From assembly GCA_025992895.1 (NCBI GenBank), contig DAJPGA010000001.1, positions 693,001-757,000 on the forward strand: a DNA stretch of 64,000 nt, written 5' to 3'. The translations under genes and the position numbers were made by a program. Shown here one piece after another: positions 26,802 through 34,380 of this stretch (the first letter of the stretch is position 1; every line of letters starts with the position of its first letter). The notes under the pieces are model-generated. The model was not told the DNA's origin. It saw only the letters and a program-made list of their open reading frames with translations, and did not search any database. This DNA is from Veillonellaceae bacterium (GTDB lineage: Bacteria > Bacillota > Negativicutes > Veillonellales > Dialisteraceae).

Positions 26802-27272
26802 ATGAAGAAACAGATTCATTTAAGAGCGGAAGATCTGGACAACAGCGACAAGCTGGGGCTGACTTACAACCTGGGGCAGGCGCACAAGCGTATGCTTCTC
26901 CGTCAGTCGGGCATCATGAAGAAGTTCGGCCTGACCGCACGTCAGTCACTGATTATCGCTTACCTTTCCACGCATGAAAAAGATGTCGTCACCCAGAAGA
27001 CGCTGGAAGAACATCTTCACCTGACGAATCCGACCATTACTGTCATGGTCAAATCCATGATCGACAACGGTCTGATCCGCAAGGAACGCGTGCCGGAAGA
27101 TGCAAGAAAGTACAGACTGTACATGACCGAGAAGGCAAAACAGGTCGAAAAGGCAAGCCTGCAGGCTGCCAAGACACTCGACCAGTCCTTCTACGAAGGC
27201 GTATCCGAGAGCGATTTGAAAGTTTTCAAAGGCGTTCTTGGACAGATTATGAAAAATCTGGATATGGTTTGA
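26802..27272 (+). CDS. MarR-family transcriptional regulator
   Basis: 156 residues with a winged helix-turn-helix: TQKTLEEHLHLTNPTITVMV (recognition helix) and the wing LIRKERVPEDARKYRLYMT. Helices at both ends form the dimer interface. An in-frame GTG at 26793 is possible, but AGGGTGAG favours the ATG at 26802. A palindrome over the -10 suggests autoregulation. Neighbouring genes give no clear target; the glutamine amidotransferase downstream is behind a terminator. Confidence 0.85.
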   Translation: MKKQIHLRAEDLDNSDKLGLTYNLGQAHKRMLLRQSGIMKKFGLTARQSLIIAYLSTHEKDVVTQKTLEEHLHLTNPTITVMVKSMIDNGLIRKERVPEDARKYRLYMTEKAKQVEKASLQAAKTLDQSFYEGVSESDLKVFKGVLGQIMKNLDMV

Positions 27273-27283
27273 TAAGAAGCGAG

Positions 27284-27318
27284 AAAGGGATGCACACGAT
27301 GTGGTGCATCCTTTTTTA
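27284..27318 (+). terminator. Intrinsic terminator
   Basis: AAAGGGATGCAC (27284-27295) pairs with GTGCATCCTTT (27304-27314), then T's. Ends marR. Confidence 0.8.
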
Positions 27319-27398
27319 TTGCTCAAGATGTAGTTTCATTTTCTTCGTTTTGCTGTATAATGAACGGAAAAGCCCCCTATAAGGGAACGGAGGTTACA

Positions 27399-28136
27399 AT
27401 GAGAAAACCAATCGTGGCCGTTACGGCCGATACACTTCTGGCTGAAATGAAGCCAATCAATCAGAAAATGGCAGACTATGCGCCGAGGCCTTTGATCGAC
27501 GCGCTGGGACGCAATGGATTCCTTCCTGTGATCCTTCCATACAATGACTATGCCGAAGCAGAAGAACTCATCGGCACATTCGATGCGCTCGTCCTTCCCG
27601 GCGGCCCGAATCCGACGCCGCGCTTCTACCATGAAGATCCGATCTGGAGCATCGGGCCGACGTATGAGAAGAGAGACCAGTTCGAAATCGACCTCATACA
27701 GGCATGCATCAAGGCAGGAAAACCAATCCTTGGCATCTGCCGCGGCCTGCAGATCCTGAACGTCGCTCTGGGCGGCACGCTCTGGCAGGACATGCAGTCG
27801 CAGAATTCAGGCGCCTTTATCCAGCACATGCAGAAGGCACCTGGAAATATCGCGACGCACTATATCGAAGTTGAAAAGGATACAAGACTGATGGAAATCT
27901 TAGGCGAGGGCCTCTACGTCAACTCCCGCCACAGAGAAGGCATCAAGAAACTCGCCCAGGGCCTCCGCCCGGCCGCAAGGACAAGAGACGGCGTCATCGA
28001 AGCCGTCGAGAGCGAAGAAGTCGACCTCATTGCCGCCGTCCAGTGGCATCCGGAAAACATGGACCCGGAAACCATGGATCCCCTCTTCCGCGCCTTCATG
28101 GACAGAGTCCTGAAACATATGGGCATAGAAGAATAA
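27399..28136 (+). CDS. Gamma-glutamyl-gamma-aminobutyrate hydrolase-like class I glutamine amidotransferase (C26)
   Basis: 245 residues. The nucleophile Cys is in ILGICRGLQILNV, and the catalytic His-Glu in VQWHPENM. An oxyanion region is in LVLPGGPNPTPRFY. It resembles PuuD, which releases glutamate from gamma-glutamyl-GABA in putrescine breakdown, but the rest of that pathway is not in this window. GGAACGGAGG supports the ATG at 27399 over an upstream one at 27360. Monocistronic with a strong terminator. Confidence 0.87.
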   Translation: MRKPIVAVTADTLLAEMKPINQKMADYAPRPLIDALGRNGFLPVILPYNDYAEAEELIGTFDALVLPGGPNPTPRFYHEDPIWSIGPTYEKRDQFEIDLIQACIKAGKPILGICRGLQILNVALGGTLWQDMQSQNSGAFIQHMQKAPGNIATHYIEVEKDTRLMEILGEGLYVNSRHREGIKKLAQGLRPAARTRDGVIEAVESEEVDLIAAVQWHPENMDPETMDPLFRAFMDRVLKHMGIEE

Positions 28137-28139
28137 AAG

Positions 28140-28185
28140 AAAGGGCAGTGACGAAATGTGCAAGCATATCGTCACTGCCCTTTTT
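28140..28185 (+). terminator. Intrinsic terminator
   Basis: AAGGGCAGTGACGA (28141-28154) pairs with TCGTCACTGCCCTT (28169-28182), then T's. The apex is ATG-TGCAAG-CAT, the loop form shared by several terminators here. Confidence 0.88.
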
Positions 28186-28211
28186 GTATTGAAATATCCA
28201 TCAGCCTGCGG

Positions 28212-28258
28212 GAAGCTGTCCCCGTTAGGGGAAAGTGGCGCGAATGCGCCGAAAGGGG
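28212..28258 (+). repeat. Modular hairpin repeat element, copy 2
   Basis: AGCTGT, stem CCCCgttaGGGG, spacer AAAGT, stem GGCGCgaatGCGCC, then GAAAGGGG. Same core as the copy at 45904-45950, base for base in the hairpins. Confidence 0.7.
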
Positions 28259-28320
28259 GGGAGGGGGATTTACGAAAGGTTTCAAACAAATAAGGTTGAG
28301 CTCTTTCTTTTATTCCTTGT

Positions 28321-28364
28321 GAAGCTGTCTCCGTTAGGAGAAAGTGGATCGTATACCGATTGAC
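28321..28364 (+). repeat. Modular hairpin repeat element, copy 3 (diverged)
   Basis: GAAGCTGT, then TCTCCgttaGGAGA with both arms changed relative to copy 2, then AAAGTGG and a second weaker ATCG/CGAT stem. The paired changes keep the first hairpin. Confidence 0.6.
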
Positions 28365-28465
28365 TCTATATTAATATCGGTACTGGCTCAATTGTTTTGT
28401 ACGGGCCGAAAGAGGTGAATTTTCTAAAAGAGGGTTGATTATGCATTGGACTTTAAAATGCAAAA

Positions 28466-28510
28466 AGGTTCCGCGAGCGTCAGCGAGGTTTTGTGGTTTT
28501 CATCCAGCAC
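28466..28510 (+). repeat. Partial modular repeat, outer modules only
   Basis: AGGTTCCGCGAGCGTCAGCGAGGTTT runs straight into GTGGTTTTCATC. These are the 5' and 3' outer modules of the 45888-45987 copy, with the inner hairpins missing. Confidence 0.5.
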
Positions 28511-28553
28511 AAATATATATGTGTTGATATCCTCTAAGGAAATAGACCAGCAT

Positions 28554-28602
28554 AAAAAGGGCCGCAGCAGGATGATTGCACATTCTGCTGCAGCCCTTTT
28601 TC
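28554..28602. terminator. Long intrinsic terminator without an assigned gene
   Basis: A 21-bp stem with a single mismatch (28554-28574 with 28581-28601) and six-base loop ATTGCA between ATG and CAT, flanked by A5 and T5. No convincing gene precedes it; it may end read-through or a short unannotated RNA. Confidence 0.75.
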
Positions 28603-28767
28603 ATTTCCTTTACATCCCTGCTTTATTATATTATATATAGTAGATAATAATTAGTAGATAATAATAAATAAAGAAAGTCCGCTTTTAAAGAAAGTCCGCT
28701 TTCATCAATCAGAAAACGAAAATAATGACGGGGAGGTTATGGGATGAAGGATTCATCAACTTTCAGG

Positions 28768-28912
28768 ACAAAGAAAAAGAGGACCGGTTCGCGCCGGTCC
28801 TCAAAATAAAACAAAGGAAAAGGGATATAAGGAGTGAACCTCTTACGTGAGAGTTATAAGAGGCTGCTAATTGTGAGGACAAATCAGGATCCGTACATCC
28901 GGATTTGCCTTC
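28768..28912 (-). ncRNA. Candidate small RNA
   Basis: Minus strand. An extended -10 promoter TG-A-TATACT (28927-28919) should start a transcript near 28912. It folds into CAAATC/GATTTG with an inner GGAT/ATCC, then CCTCTTA/TAAGAGG. A pyrimidine-rich single strand with CTCCTT follows, and then the terminator GAGGACCGG/CCGGTCCTC with TTTTTCTTT. No open frame. The CTCCTT could pair with Shine-Dalgarno sequences. Not tmRNA, 6S or SRP RNA as far as I can see. Confidence 0.5.
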
Positions 28913-29169
28913 AAAGAGAGTATATCATATAAGTTTCAATTTTGAAAATATATTTCAATTAGAATTTGATAAGAATTATCAAAATTACATTGCGTGCTAT
29001 GATTCTATCGGAGAAACGGCGTTGGCGAATATGAGAAAAGGCAAATAAAATCCGATGTTCTCTGTCTTTTTCGGAAAAGAAATTTAAAAAGCGTATGCTT
29101 TACTCATTTCTCTTGACCGCGCTCTGTGGTAGAATGGACTTGAAATGTCTTTTTTTAGGAGGTGTTACG

Positions 29170-30282
29170 TTGTTCGCTTATGCGTTCACGTTTCTTGTCG
29201 CGCTTGCCGTCACGTTCGTACTGACGCCTGTCGTGAAGAACTTCGCCATCCGCATCGGAGCCGTAGACAAGCCTGACGCCAGGAAGGTGCATCACGGGCT
29301 GGTACCCCGGCTCGGAGGCCTTGCGATTTATGCGGGCTTCATGGTCTCTGCGATTACGACGATTGGTTTTACGTATGAGATGGTCGGCATCATGGCCGGT
29401 GCCACGTTCCTGATCATTGTCGGCATTGCGGACGACGTCGTTTCCCTGCGCCCGAAGGTCAAGCTTCTGGGGCAGATCATTGCGGCAGCGATTCCTGTCG
29501 TGATTTTCAACATCAATATTGACTGGATCAATGTGCCATGGCACGGCATCGTCTACCTGCCGGCTGTCATTTCCATCCCGCTTACGATTTTCTGGATCAT
29601 CGGCTTCATCAATACGGTGAACCTGATCGACGGGCTCGATGGCCTTGCTGCCGGGATTGCGACGATCGCATCCATTGCCATCGCCCTTCTTGCTTTCCAG
29701 ATGGGACAGTGGACAGCAGCGGCAGCCATGGTCGCCATGACCGGCGCATGCCTTGCATTCCTGCAGTACAACTTCAATCCGGCTAAGATCTTCATGGGAG
29801 ATACGGGTTCGATGTTTCTGGGATACATCATTGCGGCCGTTTCCGTCATGGGATCTATGAAAACAGCGGCGGCTGCCGTCCTGATCGTTCCGCTCGTTGC
29901 GCTTGCCGTGCCGATCACGGATACGCTTCTTGCCATCGTCCGCAGGAAGAGCAGCGGCGTTCCGATTTTCTCACCGGATAAGAACCACCTGCATCACAGG
30001 CTCCTTGCCAAGGGCCTCAACCAGAAGCAGGTCGTCCTCATCATGTACGCGCTGACCGCCTTCTTCTCCTGCATTGCTCTCGTTGTCATTCACCTGAGCC
30101 TCTGGGCAGGACTTGCCATCGTGGCAGCTGCACTCATCCTCTTCATCCTCTGGGCGAGGAAACTCGGGGTCATGAAGGAAATCGTTCCTTCTCCTTACCA
30201 GATGAAAATGAAGAAGGAAAAGGAAGAAAAGGATAAAGAATCCAAGTCGAAAGGGCCGGAAGAAAAACCGGCGCTGAAATAA
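29170..30282 (+). CDS. Polyprenyl-phosphate N-acetylhexosamine-1-phosphate transferase (MraY/WecA/TagO family)
   Basis: About 370 residues, ten to eleven TM segments. Family motifs are present: DDVVSLRPKVKLLGQ, NLIDGLDGLAAG, GDTGSMFLGY and KNHLHHRLL. It transfers a GlcNAc-1-phosphate-type sugar to undecaprenyl phosphate at the membrane, starting synthesis of O-antigen, ECA-like or teichoic-type glycan. The following epimerase fits this. The start is probably TTG at 29170, five bases after AGGAGGTG (29157-29164). The C-terminal tail is highly charged, Lys/Glu-rich. Confidence 0.9.
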   Translation: MFAYAFTFLVALAVTFVLTPVVKNFAIRIGAVDKPDARKVHHGLVPRLGGLAIYAGFMVSAITTIGFTYEMVGIMAGATFLIIVGIADDVVSLRPKVKLLGQIIAAAIPVVIFNINIDWINVPWHGIVYLPAVISIPLTIFWIIGFINTVNLIDGLDGLAAGIATIASIAIALLAFQMGQWTAAAAMVAMTGACLAFLQYNFNPAKIFMGDTGSMFLGYIIAAVSVMGSMKTAAAAVLIVPLVALAVPITDTLLAIVRRKSSGVPIFSPDKNHLHHRLLAKGLNQKQVVLIMYALTAFFSCIALVVIHLSLWAGLAIVAAALILFILWARKLGVMKEIVPSPYQMKMKKEKEEKDKESKSKGPEEKPALK

Positions 30283-30316
30283 ATCCGGGAGACCGGAATC
30301 AAGGGAGATAAGGGAT

Positions 30317-31474
30317 ATGTTAAAGGTAATGACGATATTCGGCACAAGACCGGAAGCCATCAAGATGGCACCCGTTGTCAGGGAACTGCTGAAGCATGAA
30401 GAAATTGATACCAAGGTCTGCCTGACCGCCCAGCACAGGGAAATGCTCGATCAGGTCGTCGACCTTTTCGGACTGCCTGTCGACTATGATCTCGACATCA
30501 TGAAGAGCGGACAGTCTCTTTATGACATCACCGCCCGCGTCCTCCGCGGTCTGGAAGATGTACTGAAGAAGGAAAAACCGGATTACGTCCTTGTCCACGG
30601 CGACACGACGACGACCTTCACGGCCGCTCTTGCCGCTTTCTACCAGCAGATCCGCATCGGACACGTCGAAGCGGGCCTGCGTACAGGGAATCTTCTTTCC
30701 CCATTCCCCGAAGAAGCGAACCGCCAGCTGACAGGCGTCCTTGCTAATGTGAACTTCGCACCGACGGAAACAGCCCGTCATAACCTTCTTCGTGAAAACA
30801 AGAACGATGATTCCATTTTCGTAACAGGCAATACCGTCATCGATGCGCTCCTTACGACCGTCAAGAAGGATTACCATTTCGAAGATCCGGAAATTGAAGC
30901 CATCGAAGAACACAAGAGAGTCATCCTTGTGACGACGCACAGAAGAGAAAACCTGGGCGACCCGATGCACCATGTCTACAGAGCGCTCCGCCGCCTTGTG
31001 GAATCCGTGCCGAATACCGAAGTCGTCTTCCCGGTCCACAGGAATCCGCTCGTACGCGAAGCTGTTTCCGAAGAACTCGAAGGCGTTCCGGGCATCCATC
31101 TCGTCGACCCGATGGAATATGAACCATTCACAAACCTCATGGCGCGCGCGGCCATCGTCCTCACCGATTCCGGCGGAATCCAGGAAGAGGCGCCGAGCCT
31201 CGGGAAACCGGTCCTTGTCCTTCGCGACACGACCGAAAGACCTGAAGCCGTCGAAGCAGGCACTGTCCGCTTAGTCGGTACGGATGAGGAAAAAGTATTC
31301 CAGACGGCGTACAAGCTTCTTACCGATGAAAAAGAATACAAAGCAATGGCAGAAGCCGTCAATCCATATGGCGACGGCAAATCTGCAGCACGCATCGTTG
31401 ATTATTTACTTTGGAAGGAAAGAATCAGCGACAAAAAACCTATGAAATTTATAGCCAATAAAGAATCATTATGA
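30317..31474 (+). CDS. wecB: UDP-N-acetylglucosamine 2-epimerase (non-hydrolysing)
   Basis: 385 residues, GT-B-like fold. It converts UDP-GlcNAc to UDP-ManNAc. Motifs: FGTRPEAIKMAPV at the N-terminus, HGDTTTTF, GHVEAGLRTGN, THRRENLG and DSGGIQEEAPSLGKPVL with RDTTERPEA. It lies 34 bases after the sugar-1-phosphate transferase and forms an operon with it. An extended -10 for the atp operon overlaps its stop codon. Confidence 0.95.
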   Translation: MLKVMTIFGTRPEAIKMAPVVRELLKHEEIDTKVCLTAQHREMLDQVVDLFGLPVDYDLDIMKSGQSLYDITARVLRGLEDVLKKEKPDYVLVHGDTTTTFTAALAAFYQQIRIGHVEAGLRTGNLLSPFPEEANRQLTGVLANVNFAPTETARHNLLRENKNDDSIFVTGNTVIDALLTTVKKDYHFEDPEIEAIEEHKRVILVTTHRRENLGDPMHHVYRALRRLVESVPNTEVVFPVHRNPLVREAVSEELEGVPGIHLVDPMEYEPFTNLMARAAIVLTDSGGIQEEAPSLGKPVLVLRDTTERPEAVEAGTVRLVGTDEEKVFQTAYKLLTDEKEYKAMAEAVNPYGDGKSAARIVDYLLWKERISDKKPMKFIANKESL

Positions 31475-31480
31475 TATACT
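31472..31480 (+). promoter_or_regulatory. Extended -10 promoter candidate for the atp operon
   Basis: TG-A-TATACT (31472-31480) overlaps the wecB stop. Predicted transcript start near 31487, about 75 bases before the first atp gene. The -35 is weak. Confidence 0.45.
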
Positions 31481-31562
31481 GAAACAGTATAAATAATTTT
31501 TTGCGTCTTGTTCATTACTGAAGGGGCGCAATTTTATGAGATAATCCCGTTCCGGAGCGAAT

Positions 31563-31799
31563 ATGGATGAGAAGCCGAAAAAGAAAAACAAACCTGTTTC
31601 TGATTTTGATGCTCTCCATAGTATAGCTGTAGCTACGGGCGCCGGATTCACACTGCTGTCGTCGATCGGCGTGGGCGTCTGGCTTGGGCTTAAATGTGAT
31701 GAGTATTTTGGCACGAAGCCCTTCAGATTGATTGTTCTGTCCATTGTAGGTGCCGCCAGCGGACTCTGGTCCGTCGTGAAACAGATGCTGGGGAAATAA
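31563..31799 (+). CDS. atpZ: ATP synthase accessory protein AtpZ
   Basis: 78 residues. A Lys-rich N-terminus is followed by two TM segments (AVATGAGFTLLSSIGVGVWLG and FRLIVLSIVGAASGLWSVV; each spans the membrane once). It matches the small AtpZ/AtpQ family placed before AtpI in Firmicutes atp operons. AtpZ with AtpI is thought to aid c-ring assembly or magnesium/calcium transport. It lies eight bases before atpI. Confidence 0.8.
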   Translation: MDEKPKKKNKPVSDFDALHSIAVATGAGFTLLSSIGVGVWLGLKCDEYFGTKPFRLIVLSIVGAASGLWSVVKQMLGK

Positions 31800-31806
31800 A
31801 CTGAAA

Positions 31807-32190
31807 ATGAACTGTGATTCTGCATTTCCGGATTACACAAAGAAAATTACATATCTTCTGCTGGTTCTCGCCGCTGTTGGCGGGATCGTCACTCAGTTGA
31901 TCTGGGGGTGGCGGGTTAGTGTCGCTTTTTCGCTGGCGGCTCTTTTTCACGCTGCCTTTTTCCTGTTTCTTAGAAAAATGTATCTCTTCTGGACAGAAAC
32001 CGGCAGAGATAACTTATTCATCGGCCGCCGCATCGCGGGATTTGCTTCCGGCCGGTTTTTCATTGAAATCCTGCTTTGTGTTCTCGTCGTGGTATTCACG
32101 CCGCTGAACATTTTAGGCTTTTTAGCTGGCTTACTATCACTGGTGGCTGCAACCTATTGGGAGCGGATCGCCAGTGCTATTAAGGAATAA
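31807..32190 (+). CDS. atpI: ATP synthase subunit I (AtpI)
   Basis: 127 residues with four hydrophobic helices (TYLLLVLAAVGGIVTQLIW, VAFSLAALFHAAFFLFL, FIEILLCVLVVVF, ILGFLAGLLSLVAAT). AtpI helps assemble the c-ring and is the usual first gene of bacterial atp operons. Divergent in sequence; the assignment rests on size, topology and place between atpZ and atpB. Confidence 0.75.
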   Translation: MNCDSAFPDYTKKITYLLLVLAAVGGIVTQLIWGWRVSVAFSLAALFHAAFFLFLRKMYLFWTETGRDNLFIGRRIAGFASGRFFIEILLCVLVVVFTPLNILGFLAGLLSLVAATYWERIASAIKE

Positions 32191-32233
32191 CTGTTTTTTC
32201 TTGACATTCCAGTAAGAGAGAGGGGGTGAGATT

Positions 32234-32896
32234 ATGCATCTTCATACAGGTACGCATGCTGTACAACAGTTGCTTGGGATGCAGGTCAACATGGACACCA
32301 TTTTTACAACATGGCTGACTGCACTCATTGTTTTCCTTGTTGTCTTTGCCGCATCCCGCGGAAAGAGACTGGTCCCGACCGGAATTCAGAACTGCGTTGA
32401 AATTCTTGTTGAGGGCCTGCTTTCCCAGTTCGAAAAGAACGTAGGACCTAAGTACAGACAAGTCGTGCCGGCTCTGCTGACGCTGTTCCTGTTCATCTTG
32501 ACAGCTAACCAGCTCGGGCTTCTGCCGACGGAACATCTGACAGCATCACCGACCAGTGATATCAATACGACACTGGGACTGGCGCTGGCAGTCACGCTCC
32601 TCATTCACGTCCTGTTTATTGCCAATCAAGGCGTTGGGAAATGGATCAAGCACTTCTTTGAACCGTTCCCCGTATTCGTCTTCATCAATTTGGTAGAAGA
32701 AATCGCAAGACCAGTTACACTGGCTATGCGTCTATTCGGCAATATTCTGGCCGGCGAAATTCTTTTGGAACTGCTGTACGCTCTGTGCCCCTGGCTCATA
32801 CCGATCATCTGGATCGCATTCAGCGTCTTTGTAGGGTGCGTACAGGCGTATATTTTCACGACATTGTCTTCTGTGTATCTGAAACATAGTTTGTGA
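32234..32896 (+). CDS. atpB: F0F1 ATP synthase subunit a
   Basis: 220 residues, membrane stator subunit with ion half-channels. The essential Arg is in VTLAMRLFGNILAGE, and the C-terminal helix has VFVGCVQAYIFTTLSSVYL. AGAGGGGGTG precedes the ATG. A 132-base gap with two imperfect repeats separates it from atpE. Confidence 0.95.
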   Translation: MHLHTGTHAVQQLLGMQVNMDTIFTTWLTALIVFLVVFAASRGKRLVPTGIQNCVEILVEGLLSQFEKNVGPKYRQVVPALLTLFLFILTANQLGLLPTEHLTASPTSDINTTLGLALAVTLLIHVLFIANQGVGKWIKHFFEPFPVFVFINLVEEIARPVTLAMRLFGNILAGEILLELLYALCPWLIPIIWIAFSVFVGCVQAYIFTTLSSVYLKHSL

Positions 32897-32908
32897 TCGT
32901 CCATGGCA

Positions 32909-32973
32909 GCGCCGTCTGCGTAAACCGGTACCTATTTTGTTTAACACGGCGCCGTCCGTCCAAACGGTACTTA
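32909..32973 (+). repeat. Two imperfect direct repeats in the atpB-atpE gap
   Basis: GCGCCGTC..AAACCGGTACCTA (32909-32934) and GCGCCGTC..AAACGGTACTTA (32949-32973), 40 bases apart. This is the only long gap within the operon. The region can form GC-rich hairpins. Confidence 0.55.
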
Positions 32974-33028
32974 AAATCATCCGGATGACCCGGAAAATTC
33001 AAATTATCCTCAGGAGGAATTAATCATT

Positions 33029-33280
33029 ATGGAACAGGCCATTATCGTTCAGTATTCTCTTATTGCAGCAGCAATCATCTCTGGATGCGCATCTATTGCA
33101 GCAGCATTCTCTGACTCCCGTGCAGCAAGCTCCGCTCTTGACGGCATGACCCGCCAGCCTGAAATGGCAGGCTCCCTGTTCACCAACATGCTCGTTGCTA
33201 TCGGTCTGATCGAATCTATTCCGATTATCGCTATCGTCATCGCTATTGTCCTCGTATTCGCTAACCCATTCCTTGGATGA
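33029..33280 (+). CDS. atpE: F0F1 ATP synthase subunit c
   Basis: 83 residues, a two-helix hairpin that forms the rotor ring. The ion-carrying carboxylate is Glu62 followed by Ser63 (GLIESIP), and the loop has the conserved RQPE (42-45). The helix-1 glycine motif (GxGxGxGxG) is replaced by Ser/Ala: SIAAAFSDS at 22-30. Asp29 occupies the position of the Na+-ligand Gln of sodium-type rings. Strong AGGAGG before ATG, as expected for a highly expressed subunit. Confidence 0.95.
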   Translation: MEQAIIVQYSLIAAAIISGCASIAAAFSDSRAASSALDGMTRQPEMAGSLFTNMLVAIGLIESIPIIAIVIAIVLVFANPFLG

Positions 33281-33322
33281 TAATTCATAATGATTGAGTT
33301 ATTTCACTAAGGAGGGAGCTCA

Positions 33323-33817
33323 TTGGTAGACATTAACGGTACACTGCTGATTCAGATCGTTAACTTCCTCATCTTTGTTGCCATTTTGGGCCATTTCTGC
33401 TACAAACCGGTCATTAAAGTGCTGGACGAACGCAAGCAGCACATTAAAAATGATCTGGATTCTGCTGCAAACAACAGAGCAGATGCTGAAAAGCTGAAAG
33501 AAAGCTATGAAGCACAGCTCCGTGACGCAGAAGTCAGAGCACAGGAGATCGTAGACAAGGCAGTCAAGGAAGCCAAAGTACAGGCGCAGGCACAGATTGA
33601 CGAAGCACATGCAGCTATTCAGAAGTCCAAGGACCAGGCTACCCAGCAGATCGAAAGAGAACGCAAGGACGCTCTCGAAGATCTGAAGGCTCAGGTAGCT
33701 GACCTTTCCTGCGAAATCGCTGCTAAGATCATCAGTAAGAACATGACACCGGACGCAAACGACCGGCTCATCGCAGAAAGCATCGCTAAGCTGGATGCTA
33801 AAAAAGCGGGTAAATAA
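33323..33817 (+). CDS. atpF: F0F1 ATP synthase subunit b
   Basis: 164 residues. One N-terminal membrane helix (TLLIQIVNFLIFVAILGHF) is followed by a long charged coiled coil forming the peripheral stalk. The start is TTG at 33323, five bases after GGAGGGA; no ATG fits. It lies 42 bases after atpE and two bases before atpH. Confidence 0.93.
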   Translation: MVDINGTLLIQIVNFLIFVAILGHFCYKPVIKVLDERKQHIKNDLDSAANNRADAEKLKESYEAQLRDAEVRAQEIVDKAVKEAKVQAQAQIDEAHAAIQKSKDQATQQIERERKDALEDLKAQVADLSCEIAAKIISKNMTPDANDRLIAESIAKLDAKKAGK

Positions 33818-33819
33818 TC

Positions 33820-34365
33820 ATGGATAAGAACGTAGTTCTTGCAAGAAAATACGGTCGCGCCATCTATGAAATAGCCGCTGAACAAAACAGCCTTGAAAAA
33901 ACTGGAGAAGAGCTTCATTTAATCTCTGATACCATTATGGGAAACGATGAACTGAAGCAGCTTCTTTTCCATCCTCTGCTTGCGAAGGATGTCAAGAAAG
34001 ATACATTAAATAAATTATTTGCAGATAAGGTTCAGCCTGTAGTTCTGCAATTCTGCTATGTCGTCATCGACAAAGACCGTTTCACCGATTTCCCGGCAAT
34101 GGTCGACGTCTATGCGGCTCTGGCTAATGAAGGCATGGGTATTGAAGAAGCAGTGGTTACATCCGCTCTTCCGCTCACCAAGACCCAGGTCGAAGCCCTG
34201 AAGGCAAAACTTTCCGAAATCACCAGAAAGAAAATTGTCATGAAGCAGAAGGTAGACTCGGCGTTGATTGGTGGTTTTACCGTCCAAGTAGGCGATCGCC
34301 TGATCGATGGATCCGTGGCTAGACAGCTGCAGACTTTGAAACATATTATGAAACAAAGAGATTGA
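33820..34365 (+). CDS. atpH: F0F1 ATP synthase subunit delta
   Basis: 181 residues. An N-terminal helical bundle (RKYGRAIYEIAAEQ) and the C-terminal OSCP-type signature (VDSALIGGFTVQVGDRLIDG). It joins the b stalk to the alpha subunits. It starts two bases after the atpF stop, so they are translationally coupled. Confidence 0.93.
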   Translation: MDKNVVLARKYGRAIYEIAAEQNSLEKTGEELHLISDTIMGNDELKQLLFHPLLAKDVKKDTLNKLFADKVQPVVLQFCYVVIDKDRFTDFPAMVDVYAALANEGMGIEEAVVTSALPLTKTQVEALKAKLSEITRKKIVMKQKVDSALIGGFTVQVGDRLIDGSVARQLQTLKHIMKQRD

Positions 34366-34380
34366 GGTGACTTCTAGGAA

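Noticed and set aside
28446..28640. 64-codon plus-strand frame in the gene-free kilobase
   Set aside because: It runs through a dispersed repeat module and ends inside a terminator hairpin; no ribosome binding site.
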